NCBI RefSeq assembly: GCF_021440085.1
Contig: NZ_JAKCPW010000010.1
Location: 62,001 to 126,000, forward strand
DNA length: 64,000 bases
DNA from: Dyadobacter sp. CY261
Lineage (GTDB): Bacteria > Bacteroidota > Bacteroidia > Cytophagales > Spirosomataceae
Direction: 5' to 3'
Notes under the pieces: model-generated
The model's database searches: none
Told to the model about the DNA's origin: nothing
The model's input: the letters and a program-made list of their open reading frames with translations, nothing else
Program-made: the position numbers and the translations under genes
Shown: positions 50,848-58,767 of the stretch, piece by piece
Numbering within the stretch: the stretch's first letter is position 1
Layout: every line of letters begins with the position of its first letter

Positions 50848-51651
50848 TTATCCCTCCACCTTCGTTGTTATCCTCAGCTGATGCGTGTTGAAGACCTGCG
50901 AATTGGGTGCTACGCTTTTGGTGAGGAAAACACTGCCGCCGATGACGCTGTTCTCGCCGATGATGGTGTCGCCCCCGAGGATGGTCGTACGGGCGTAAAT
51001 GATAACGTTATCTCCTACCGTCGGGTGACGCTTGGTGTTGTGCAGTTCTTTCGCAACCTGCAATGCGCCCAGGGTAACGCCCTGGTAAATGCTCACATTT
51101 TTTCCGATCACCGACGTGGCCCCAATAACAATCCCCGTCCCGTGATCGATCATAAACGGAACGCCTATCGTGGCGTCGGGATGAATATCGACGCCCGTTT
51201 TGCCATGCGCATACTCGGTGAGAATGCGGGGCAGCACGGGGATTTGCAACCTGCTGAGGTGATTGGCAATGCGGTACACCGCGATGGCATAAAAACCGGG
51301 ATACGAAACGATCACTTCATTCACGCTCGTGGCGGCCGGGTCGTACTCGTAAATTTTGCTGGCATCGAGTCGCAAGTCCTTGTAAATCGTTTCCAGTTCG
51401 TCGTAAAACAACTCAGCTTTCTCCTCTATCGCCACGTTTTTAGGATCGAGATAGCTCAGCAGGATGTTTTCAAGATCGATCTGATTTTTCTTCAAAATCC
51501 CTTCGTAAGAGGTCTTTTTAGGCAAATGATTACTGGGAAACAGGAAATGGATCAGGTTGTCGAGCCAGACTGTGGCATCGTGCCAGGAAGGTGTCGCTTC
51601 CCATTCGGCATGATGCGTTTTCTTTAAAAGGTCAATCAGTGACGGGGACAT
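50848..51651 (-). CDS. cysE: Serine O-acetyltransferase (EpsC/CysE-like)
   Basis: 267 aa from the ATG at 51651 (MSPSLIDLLKKTHHAEW); the longer frame from 51711 reads through repeat sequence and is rejected. The C-terminal left-handed beta-helix of hexapeptides carries the catalytic His in MIDHGTGIVIGATSVIG and the LHNTKRHPTVGDNV loop. It makes O-acetylserine, the acceptor for sulfide in cysteine synthesis. In Family 2A encapsulin operons this enzyme is a regular companion of the shell and cysteine desulfurase genes, and it is so here. A heptamer repeat array separates it from the desulfurase gene. Confidence 0.92.
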   Translation of the reverse strand: MSPSLIDLLKKTHHAEWEATPSWHDATVWLDNLIHFLFPSNHLPKKTSYEGILKKNQIDLENILLSYLDPKNVAIEEKAELFYDELETIYKDLRLDASKIYEYDPAATSVNEVIVSYPGFYAIAVYRIANHLSRLQIPVLPRILTEYAHGKTGVDIHPDATIGVPFMIDHGTGIVIGATSVIGKNVSIYQGVTLGALQVAKELHNTKRHPTVGDNVIIYARTTILGGDTIIGENSVIGGSVFLTKSVAPNSQVFNTHQLRITTKVEG

Positions 51652-51669
51652 GGTTGAGTATATTAAAAT

Positions 51670-51737
51670 GACCATGGACGGCGGACCATCGACCATAGCA
51701 AGGTTACGCAATGGTCGGCAGTCTATTGTCCATGGTC
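51670..51737. repeat. Palindromic GAC-heptamer array between desulfurase and serine acetyltransferase genes
   Basis: Forward heptamers GACCATG, GACGGCG, GACCATC, GACCATA (51670-51697), a 12-bp spacer, then inverse heptamers AATGGTC, GGCAGTC, TATTGTC, CATGGTC (51710-51737). The outermost units are exact reverse complements (GACCATG/CATGGTC). The inner ones agree only at the GAC positions. It lies inside a likely operon, 15 bp beyond the desulfurase stop. Confidence 0.9.
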
Positions 51738-51752
51738 GGCGATAAATGTTCG

Positions 51753-53624
51753 TCAGCGTCTGATGCCGCGGCCTCCTGCGAGCTTGTGCAGTGTTGCCAC
51801 CAGCACATCGACTTCCTCGCAGGTGTTATAAAATGCCAGCGACGGGCGCACGGTTGTTTCCAGACCGAACCTTCTCAGGATCGGCTGGGCGCAGTGGTGG
51901 CCCGAGCGGACAGCAATACCTTCTTTATTGAGCGCAGCGCCTACTTCCTCGGTTTTATAACCCTCCAAAACAAATGACAATACCGACGCCTTTTCCTTTG
52001 CCGTGCCAATGATGCGCAGGCCGGGGACATTTTTCACGAGCCCGGTCGCATATTCCAGCAGGAAGTGTTCGTATTGATGAATATTCTCAATTCCCAAATG
52101 GTTTACATAGTCCAACGCCGCACCTAATCCAACAGCATCCGCTATATTCCCGGTGCCGGCTTCAAAGCGGGAAGGCGCATTATGGTACTGAATATGCTCG
52201 AATGTCACATCCACGATCATATTACCGCCGCCCTGCCAGGGCTGGGTGGCATTCAGCAGGTCCTCCTTGCCATACAATGCGCCAATGCCCGTCGGGCCGA
52301 ACACTTTGTGGCCGGAAAATACAAACCAGTCGCAATCGAGCGCAAGTACGTCGGTACGCATGTGTGAGACCGATTGTGCACCATCGAGCAGCACTTTGGC
52401 ACCAACAGCATGGGCCATATCGATGATAGGCTTGGAGGGGGTCACCGTCCCCAATGCATTGGAAACCTGTGTGAACGACACCAGTTTCGTCTTCGGACTC
52501 AGCAAGCCTGCATACGCATCGAGCAGGATCTGACCGTCATCATCGACCGGAATGACCCGGATGACCAGACCTTTCTTATCCGCCAGTTGCTTCCACGGAA
52601 CGATATTGGCGTGGTGTTCGAGGTGGCTCAGGATGATTTCATCGCCCGCATTCAGGTTCTGGTTTCCCCAGGTTTTGGCTACGAGGTTAATGGCTTCCGT
52701 CGTGCCCCGCACAAATACGACCTCATTCACCGAACCTGCATTCAAAAATGCCCTCACTTTCTCGCGCGCACCTTCGTAGGCGTCCGTTGCCCGTGCAGCC
52801 AGTTCGTGGGCGGCGCGGTGGATGTTGGAATTTTCGTGTTGGTAAAAATAGCTGATCCGGTCGATCACCTGCTGCGGTTTCTGCGTCGTAGCTGCATTGT
52901 CGAACCATATCAGCGGTTTCCCGTTCACGCGTTCCTTGAAAACCGGAAAGTCGTTGCGGACACGGTTGACGTCGAATGGGATGGCACTCGCAGGACTTCT
53001 GACGGCCCGGCCCAGCTGGTCGCGGTCGTTCCCCACATGAATATCATTGAATGAAAACGGAGAAAAGCTCTTTGGAATAAGGCTCGAAACACCGGGAATA
53101 TGGGCACGCTCCGACAGGTTTTCATTCAAAAAATAAAAAGAAGGCTCAACAACCCGCGCATTCGTGCTGGGAATGTGCGGCACACTGCCGAAATCGGGGA
53201 TTCTCCCGAATACCTCAGTCAGATCATGGTGGTTGTCAAACTGGTAGGGCAATGCCGGATTCGACTGTGCCGGCGGCTGTATATTGCCGGGCGAAATACC
53301 GAATCCTGCCGCTGACGGCGGCACTTTCCCATCCGTAAAATGCGGATCGGGCAGGCTCGTCGGCGGTTCGTTCAGGTTAAAATCCTGATGCGATGCCGAA
53401 TGGGTCGGCTCGAACCCGTTCCGAATGATACCCATCATTTTCTGTGCCCTCGGATGGTCTTCCAGCCGTGGCGAAAATACCGGCGACGGCATTTCGCCAG
53501 GCAATGCCTTGAAAAGCTCGTTAGCGAGCCTTCCGAGCGCATCGGCATCAGGCAAGCCGTCTGGGAGGCCTCCTGGAAGGCCTCCTGGAAGGCCGCCTGG
53601 CAATCCGTCAATATTTGTACTCAT
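51753..53624 (-). CDS. Cysteine desulfurase with disordered N-terminal cargo domain (encapsulin cargo)
   Basis: 623 aa. A long low-complexity N-terminus (about 1-218) starts with GLPGG repeats (residues 7-26), followed by short hydrophobic blocks separated by Pro/Asn-rich linkers (PSFYFLNENL, IPFDVNRVRND). The catalytic SufS/CsdA-like domain begins near 219: the PLP lysine is Lys440 (FVFSGHKVFGPTG) and the active-site Cys is Cys578 (VRSGHHCAQPILRR). It extracts sulfur from cysteine. Family 2A encapsulin cargo desulfurases have exactly this long disordered N-terminal extension, which targets them to the shell. The start overlaps the shell gene by 17 bp. Confidence 0.93.
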   Translation of the reverse strand: MSTNIDGLPGGLPGGLPGGLPDGLPDADALGRLANELFKALPGEMPSPVFSPRLEDHPRAQKMMGIIRNGFEPTHSASHQDFNLNEPPTSLPDPHFTDGKVPPSAAGFGISPGNIQPPAQSNPALPYQFDNHHDLTEVFGRIPDFGSVPHIPSTNARVVEPSFYFLNENLSERAHIPGVSSLIPKSFSPFSFNDIHVGNDRDQLGRAVRSPASAIPFDVNRVRNDFPVFKERVNGKPLIWFDNAATTQKPQQVIDRISYFYQHENSNIHRAAHELAARATDAYEGAREKVRAFLNAGSVNEVVFVRGTTEAINLVAKTWGNQNLNAGDEIILSHLEHHANIVPWKQLADKKGLVIRVIPVDDDGQILLDAYAGLLSPKTKLVSFTQVSNALGTVTPSKPIIDMAHAVGAKVLLDGAQSVSHMRTDVLALDCDWFVFSGHKVFGPTGIGALYGKEDLLNATQPWQGGGNMIVDVTFEHIQYHNAPSRFEAGTGNIADAVGLGAALDYVNHLGIENIHQYEHFLLEYATGLVKNVPGLRIIGTAKEKASVLSFVLEGYKTEEVGAALNKEGIAVRSGHHCAQPILRRFGLETTVRPSLAFYNTCEEVDVLVATLHKLAGGRGIRR

Positions 53625-54528
53625 GGTAGTTACCGATTTCTACATTCTCCAACACTGCAATCGCATCATCGACCAGCACCGCCAGTGAGCAATAAAGCGA
53701 AACGAGGTAAGAGGCGATCGCTTTGTCATTGATACCCATAAACCGAACGGAAAGTCCTGGCGACTGCTCACCCGGCAAGCCCGGTTGGTACAGCCCAACC
53801 ACGCCCTGGCGGCTTTCGCCCGTGCGGAGGAGGAGGATTTTTGTTTTGCCGTTTTCGACCGGTACTTTATCAGAAGGGATCAGCGGGATACCGCGCCATG
53901 TAATGAATTGGGAACCGAAAAGCGAGATGGTCGGTGGTGGAACGCCTTTGCGCGTACACTCGCGGCCGAATGCGGCGATGGCTTGTGGATGCAAGAGGAA
54001 AAAACCGGGCTCTTTCCAAACTTTCGTCAAAAGCTCGTCGAAATCGTCTGGCGTTGGTGGTCCGAGGCGTGTTGAAATTCTCTGCTTGTCGGCAATGCTT
54101 GCAAGCAGTCCATATTCCTGGTTATTGATCAATTCGCTTTCCTGACGTTCCTTAATGCTTTCGATCGTCAGGCGCAGCTGCTCGCTGATCTGGTTATAGG
54201 GCTTGCTATACAGGTCCGAGACGCGGGTATGCACATCGAGCACCGTTTGCACCGCCGTCAGGTTATACTCGCGCGGGTTTTCCACGTAATCGATGAACGT
54301 ATGCGGAAGCTCGCGTTCGTCGCGTCGGGAGCAATCTACCTCTGCTGTGCTTCCGTCTTTTACTTTGTTGAGACGGTAGACGCCGGATTCCACGGGGATC
54401 CAGTTCAGCAAATGCGTAAGCCAACGCGGGGTGATCGCCTCGAACTGAGGGACTGTCCGCGTCGCGATCGCCAACTGCCGTGCTGCTACGTCACCCAAGG
54501 CAGTTTGATTTTGGTTTAAATTGGCCAT
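53608..54528 (-). CDS. Family 2A encapsulin shell protein (SrpI-like)
   Basis: 306 aa. Sequence blocks RQLAIATRTVPQFEAITPRWL, PLIPSDKVPVENGKTKILLLRTGESRQGVVGLYQPGLPGE and LSVRFMGINDKAIASYLVSLYCSLAVL match the HK97-fold shell proteins of Family 2 encapsulins. No cyclic-nucleotide-binding insert is present, so it is type 2A. It would form an icosahedral cage holding the cysteine desulfurase whose gene overlaps its 3' end. Shells of this kind store elemental sulfur from cysteine. The organisation shell-desulfurase-serine acetyltransferase is the classic one. The call is made by recognising the family pattern, not by a search. Confidence 0.9.
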   Translation of the reverse strand: MANLNQNQTALGDVAARQLAIATRTVPQFEAITPRWLTHLLNWIPVESGVYRLNKVKDGSTAEVDCSRRDERELPHTFIDYVENPREYNLTAVQTVLDVHTRVSDLYSKPYNQISEQLRLTIESIKERQESELINNQEYGLLASIADKQRISTRLGPPTPDDFDELLTKVWKEPGFFLLHPQAIAAFGRECTRKGVPPPTISLFGSQFITWRGIPLIPSDKVPVENGKTKILLLRTGESRQGVVGLYQPGLPGEQSPGLSVRFMGINDKAIASYLVSLYCSLAVLVDDAIAVLENVEIGNYHEYKY

Positions 54529-54926
54529 TCTGTATTTGATTATTATTGAGAAACGCGCTGCATTGCGCCGAATGAGATTCTAGAGGCGCGGCCGGATTAA
54601 CGATCACAAACATACGTGAACTTAAAATCAGGCATTTAAAGAACCACACAGTCTGCCACCAGCCATTTGCAATCCCGTTTCCCAATCCGGCCAGCAGCCA
54701 TAGATTATACCAATATAGTGCTTTCATTTTCAAAATACCAAATATGTTATTGTAGAATGGGGCCGATTACCGTCGAAAATTTGGCGCATTTCCCTATGGT
54801 TTTAATAGAATTCATGGGTTGGTTCATTTGGAAGTTTACCACTAAAAATATTCTATATAAATTCGATAGACTTAATATTATATCTATTTTTTTCTTAGAT
54901 TTGGATGTCTCTATCTATTATTTAAT
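54529..54926. other. Intergenic region between encapsulin and IS1595-like genes
   Basis: About 400 bp, divergent, AT-rich towards the right. It holds the encapsulin promoter candidate (54607-54614) and the upstream region of the IS1595-like gene. Small ORFs on either strand show no recognisable family. No inverted terminal repeats of an IS were found. Confidence 0.5.
54607..54614 (-). promoter_or_regulatory. Candidate -7 element of the encapsulin operon
   Basis: On the minus strand TATGTTTG matches TAnnTTTG exactly, 78 bp before the shell start. The expected -33 position lacks TTG, so activator-dependent transcription is possible. Confidence 0.35.
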
Positions 54927-55376
54927 ATGCAAGCGGGCAATTTGATCGACATATATAAGAACGAAACCATAGCCACCGAGGCATTCAAAGATTTCAGGTT
55001 ACGGAGAGGGATAGTCTGCAAGAAATGCGGCGGCACCCATCACTACTGGCTAGCGCCCAAGCAGCAGTTTCAATGCAAGCAATGCAGGTTCCGCACCACT
55101 TTGCAGAGCGGAACCGTGCTGGAAGGTAGCAAGCTGCCTATCTCCTACTTTTTCATTGCCGTATACATGATCCTGAAAAAAGGCAACGCCTTCACGATCC
55201 AGGATTTCCAGGAAGAAACCGGCCACAAATACTACGAGCCGCTTTACGATTTCGTCCGGAAGGTACGGACCTACCTAAACGCCAACGACCCGAACACCGT
55301 GTTGATTGATCTGGTGGAGTTATTTAATTACCATTTGGTCAGCAGGAAATTTCAGGAGCGTGCAGTGCATGACTAG
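54927..55376 (+). CDS. IS1595-type zinc-ribbon transposase N-terminal domain, truncated or domesticated
   Basis: 149 aa. The zinc ribbon CKKCGGTHHYWLAPKQQFQCKQCRFRTTLQSGTVLEGSKLPISYFF closely matches the N-terminus of IS1595-family transposases, and TGHKYYEPLYDFVRKVR matches their next helix. The DDE catalytic domain that should follow is absent: after about residue 115 the frame runs through unrelated sequence to a stop. No terminal inverted repeats or target duplications were seen. It may be a decayed insertion or a small DNA-binding protein in use. It converges on the lipoprotein gene with a 4-bp overlap. Confidence 0.7.
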   Translation: MQAGNLIDIYKNETIATEAFKDFRLRRGIVCKKCGGTHHYWLAPKQQFQCKQCRFRTTLQSGTVLEGSKLPISYFFIAVYMILKKGNAFTIQDFQEETGHKYYEPLYDFVRKVRTYLNANDPNTVLIDLVELFNYHLVSRKFQERAVHD

Positions 55377-55831
55377 TACGTTTTATTAAAACTGTTGTCG
55401 GCATAGCGCACCTCGCCGCCTTCCAGTTTTACATAGGCCCGGTAGGACAATGCATGTGTACCGCTGGGAAATCCGATCTTGAATGTCTCGGTGTTTGACC
55501 CCTGTTTGGCCACTTCTTTGAACCTCGCTGCAGGATATGGGCCATCTACGACAAGGTCTACCAAAGTAGTTTCTGGCAGAAATGCGTACACAACTCCGTA
55601 CTCCTCGATTGGCACATTCCCCATCTTTTCAATATGGATGTTGAAAGTCTCAATCACTCCGCCAAGTGCATGGAAAGTAGCCACGCCAGTGTGAATTTCA
55701 GGGAAGATTTTCTCTTCTGGCTTGACATCATGCGTGTGCTTGTTGCACGAAAGCATAACGACAAAAACCAACAGGAGGATTAAAAATGAAAATTGGCGGG
55801 CAAAGCTGATGTGTTTGTGATTGTTTACCAT
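55373..55831 (-). CDS. Small secreted lipoprotein, unknown function
   Basis: 152 aa from the ATG at 55831 (MVNNHKHISFARQFSFL); an upstream ATG at 55852 is also in frame. The signal sequence ends in a lipobox VVMLSC-NKHTH. The mature part (about 120 aa) has an Ig/fibronectin-like beta pattern (TGVATFHALGGVIETFNIHIEKMGNVPIEEYGVVYAFLPET). I do not recognise a named family. It is probably anchored to a periplasm-facing or surface membrane leaflet. Confidence 0.7.
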   Translation of the reverse strand: MVNNHKHISFARQFSFLILLLVFVVMLSCNKHTHDVKPEEKIFPEIHTGVATFHALGGVIETFNIHIEKMGNVPIEEYGVVYAFLPETTLVDLVVDGPYPAARFKEVAKQGSNTETFKIGFPSGTHALSYRAYVKLEGGEVRYADNSFNKTY

Positions 55832-55920
55832 AATTGTCTTGTTTTTCCGCAATTATAGCATCCCAAGTCAACCATTTCCGAAGCATCCACCAAACGGCAA
55901 CCGCTCGTTTATCAAACGGC

Positions 55921-57030
55921 TTATTTGTAAACCTCCTTCAAATCCTTCTCAAATAGCGTATAAGGATCATGGTAGAACTTGACAAAATCAGCCTCGCTTA
56001 CCTGACCGGGGAAGGGTGCGTAGTAATGGGTTGGACTTTTGGTATCGTTGCGCCAGACGAGCACATAGGCTAGTTGTAATTTCTGAGCCTTTAATGTTTT
56101 GAGCAACGTTTCGGTCCACCAGGTGGGGTTAGGGATTGTTTCAAGACCGGTTTCGGTGAATGCTGCCAGCTTCCCTGCCTTTTGAGCATAATCGGATACA
56201 ATTTTAAGTTTCTTCAAACCAGCTTCCAGATTGTATTTGCCGTCGCGGCCGAAGTCACCGTAATTGTCCATTCCTACCATATCTACCCATTCATTGCCAG
56301 GATAACGTTCGAGGAATTCGGGCTCAGCGTTAAATTTGTTATCAGGGGAAAAGGCGTAAATAAAATTGTGGACACCAAGCTCGTCCCGCAGATAGGTGAC
56401 CGTAAACCGCCACACGGTGATAAAATCCTCGCGCGAGGTATGCCCTTTGCCCCACCAAAACCAGTCGCCATCAAATTCGTGGAACGGCCTGAAAATCATC
56501 GGGGCCAATGTGCCGTCTTTTCCTTTGGCAGACAGTGCGAAGTCGGCTATCGTTTTCAATATCTGCTTATACTGCTCATGGTGCGAGCCACCGGGTTTGA
56601 TCAGCGCCATAGCAGGTTTCGATACATCATCTTTCCAATAAAAGCCTCCCTCCGACGCCGGATTGGAAAAATGCCAGGCCACCGTGGTAATGCCTCCGCG
56701 ATTGTAAGTATCCACGACATTTTTCCGTAATGCCTCGCTTGTTTTGGCTATTTCCCCGGCCGGGCGCCCCGAAAGGCCCATGAAATCGACTCCTACCACC
56801 GCCGGATGCGAACCGGTTACCGATTTCACATCCGACCGCTCCTTGTCACCAGTCCAGCCGTGCCCGTACTCGGTGGCGTGCTGATGGCCGAACAGAATGT
56901 GTTCTTCCGAAAGCCTTTTGAGATTGCGGTATAGCGCCGCCGTCTCGCGGGTTGCATTCGGGTCGATCTGCGCAGTAGTGGCACCGATGCAAAACCATGC
57001 AGCTAATGCACTCAGCATAAGAGTTTTCAT
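55921..57030 (-). CDS. Glycoside hydrolase family 26 (beta-mannanase-like)
   Basis: 369 aa with a signal peptide (MKTLMLSALAAWFCIGATTAQ). The GH26 acid/base Glu is in MIFRPFHEFDGDWFWWGKG and the nucleophile Glu in LAAFTETGLE; LFGHQHATEYGHGW near the N-terminus also fits. Members cleave beta-1,4-mannan or related glucans. No Sus pair or other glycosidase is immediately adjacent; a SusC/SusD pair lies about 3.6 kb to the right. It is a monocistronic gene. Confidence 0.9.
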   Translation of the reverse strand: MKTLMLSALAAWFCIGATTAQIDPNATRETAALYRNLKRLSEEHILFGHQHATEYGHGWTGDKERSDVKSVTGSHPAVVGVDFMGLSGRPAGEIAKTSEALRKNVVDTYNRGGITTVAWHFSNPASEGGFYWKDDVSKPAMALIKPGGSHHEQYKQILKTIADFALSAKGKDGTLAPMIFRPFHEFDGDWFWWGKGHTSREDFITVWRFTVTYLRDELGVHNFIYAFSPDNKFNAEPEFLERYPGNEWVDMVGMDNYGDFGRDGKYNLEAGLKKLKIVSDYAQKAGKLAAFTETGLETIPNPTWWTETLLKTLKAQKLQLAYVLVWRNDTKSPTHYYAPFPGQVSEADFVKFYHDPYTLFEKDLKEVYK

Positions 57031-57182
57031 TGAAAATTTGGTTCAGGATTTGAGGTACCGCAAATATGTAAAATAATCGGATCAGCCTGATGAATTAGTT
57101 ATCCAAATGCAGTCCGAAGAAAATTCGAAAATTCATCCATTGACACGAACCTTAACGACTATTTCATTGTATTAAGTGAACT

Positions 57183-57214
57183 ATATTCAAATAGTTGACC
57201 ATTATATTGAATAT
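57183..57214. promoter_or_regulatory. Inverted repeat upstream of the Lrp-type gene
   Basis: ATATTCAA (57183-57190) and TTGAATAT (57207-57214), 16-bp spacer, in an AT-rich region 28-59 bp before the start codon. It is a plausible autoregulatory Lrp/AsnC site; no binding consensus is proven. Confidence 0.4.
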
Positions 57215-57241
57215 TATTCTAAATAACACCAACTTTACAGA

Positions 57242-57721
57242 ATGACGAATACATCCGAGATCATTCTCGACAAAACAGACCTCAGCATCCTGCGCCTTAT
57301 GCAGGAAAACGCCCGTATGACCAATGCGGATCTTGCCCGCGAGCTGGAAATGGCGCCGTCGGCAGTACTGGAACGGGTCAAAAAACTCGAACAGAAACAA
57401 GTCATCGTCAAATACACGACGCGCATTAACCCCGTGGCGCTCGGGCAAACGCTTCTTGCGTTTATCGCCATGAAATCTTCGGAGGGAATGGGTAGCAACA
57501 ACACCGCCAAGGAACTCGCCAAAATACCGGAAGTGCAGGAGGTGCACCACATTGCAGGGGAAGATTGCTATATGGTGAAAGTCCGCACGGCCGATTCGGC
57601 GTCATTGATGGAACTGATGCGCAACAAGTTCAGCAAAATACAAAATATCACATCCACACGCACAACGATCGTTCTTGAAACGGTCAAAGAAGAGCAACAA
57701 TTAGTCATACCCGTTAAATGA
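57242..57721 (+). CDS. Lrp/AsnC-family transcriptional regulator
   Basis: 159 aa. The N-terminal HTH (LDKTDLSILRLMQENARMTNADLARELEMAPSAVLERVKKLE) is typical of AsnC/Lrp, followed by a RAM (ACT-like) domain (IPEVQEVHHIAGEDCYMVKVRTADSASLMEL). These proteins sense amino acids and assemble into octamers. It is followed 7 bp later by a DMT-family transporter gene, so it probably controls an amino acid exporter together with itself. Confidence 0.92.
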   Translation: MTNTSEIILDKTDLSILRLMQENARMTNADLARELEMAPSAVLERVKKLEQKQVIVKYTTRINPVALGQTLLAFIAMKSSEGMGSNNTAKELAKIPEVQEVHHIAGEDCYMVKVRTADSASLMELMRNKFSKIQNITSTRTTIVLETVKEEQQLVIPVK

Positions 57722-57728
57722 AACCGCC

Positions 57729-58676
57729 ATGCAAACATCAACAAAAACGCCTTCAACCCTCATGGTGGCGCTCGCCTTCGCCACCGTTTACATCGTTTGG
57801 GGATCCACTTATTTCTTTATCCAGAGAGCACTGGAAGGCTTTCCGCCATTCTTCCTGGGTGCATTTCGTTTCATTATTGCCGGCTTGCTGATGCTTGCGT
57901 GGAGCCTGATGCAAGGTGAACAGGTATTTTCCTGGAAGATCATGAAACCTGCCCTGATCACGGGACTGTTGCTGCTGTTCATCGGCAACGGCGTCGTCAT
58001 TTGGGTCGAGCAATTCCTGCCGAGCGCGATGGTCGCCATTATGATATCGTCCGCGCCGCTGTGGTTTGTACTTTTGGATAAACCTAAATGGTCGGAGAAT
58101 CTAAGCAACAAATCTACAATTCTGGGCCTGGTGGTCGGTTTTGCAGGCGTAATATTGTTGTTTTATGAAAAAATAGTGGCTACCATGTCGTCGCTGAACA
58201 GCGGTCGCGACCTGTTTGCGATGGTGCTGGTCGTGCTGGGCTCCATGGCGTGGGCAGGCGGTTCTTTGTATTCCAAATACAACTCCGTTTCCAACTCCGC
58301 CACTGTTAACTCGACCTGGCAAATGCTGGCAGCAGGCATCGCATTCATTCCGGGCGCTTTGTTTTCAGGTGAATGGGCCGCCATCAACCCTTCGGCTATT
58401 CCGACGGACGCCTGGTTGGCAGTCGGTTACCTCATTGTCTTCGGCTCGATCGCCGCTTTCAGCGCTTATGTATGGTTGTTGAAAGTGCAACCCGCTACGA
58501 AAGTGAGCACGTATGCCTATGTGAACCCGGTTGTAGCCGTTTTGCTTGGCATTTTCTTTGCCCACGAATCGATTACGCCATTACAGATTTCGGGGTTAAT
58601 CGTGATTCTCGCAAGTGTTCTTTTGATTAACCTGCACAAGTACAGAAAACCGAAACCGGTTGCGGCGACTTACTGA
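57729..58676 (+). CDS. DMT/EamA-family transporter (YedA/RhtA-like)
   Basis: 315 aa with about ten TM segments in two EamA repeats. First repeat YIVWGSTYFFIQRALEGFPPFFLGAFRF, second SMAWAGGSLYSKYNSVSNSATVNSTWQ and TYAYVNPVVAVLLGIFFAHE. Relatives export amino acids or metabolites. It is in an operon with the Lrp-type regulator, which supports an amino acid substrate. Confidence 0.88.
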   Translation: MQTSTKTPSTLMVALAFATVYIVWGSTYFFIQRALEGFPPFFLGAFRFIIAGLLMLAWSLMQGEQVFSWKIMKPALITGLLLLFIGNGVVIWVEQFLPSAMVAIMISSAPLWFVLLDKPKWSENLSNKSTILGLVVGFAGVILLFYEKIVATMSSLNSGRDLFAMVLVVLGSMAWAGGSLYSKYNSVSNSATVNSTWQMLAAGIAFIPGALFSGEWAAINPSAIPTDAWLAVGYLIVFGSIAAFSAYVWLLKVQPATKVSTYAYVNPVVAVLLGIFFAHESITPLQISGLIVILASVLLINLHKYRKPKPVAATY

Positions 58677-58736
58677 CGCCGGCCCCAGCGAGCCTCCTGT
58701 GTGTGCACCGATATGTTACTTTCGGGGCTGCATCGC

Positions 58737-58744
58737 TATCTTTG
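58737..58744 (+). promoter_or_regulatory. Candidate -7 element of the ChrB-AraC gene
   Basis: TATCTTTG, an exact TAnnTTTG match, 23 bp before the start codon. The -33 position lacks TTG. Confidence 0.35.
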
Positions 58745-58767
58745 GTCCATAACATTGACTAACACCC

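Noticed and set aside
53608..54528. Prophage remnant, because the shell protein has a phage capsid (HK97) fold
   Set aside because: No portal, terminase, tail or integrase genes nearby; overlapping cysteine desulfurase with cargo-type extension and serine acetyltransferase explain the gene as an encapsulin.
54491..54945. Small open frames (about 80-92 aa) between the encapsulin and IS1595-like genes
   Set aside because: AT-rich, overlapping each other on opposite strands, no motif, one overlaps the shell gene start.
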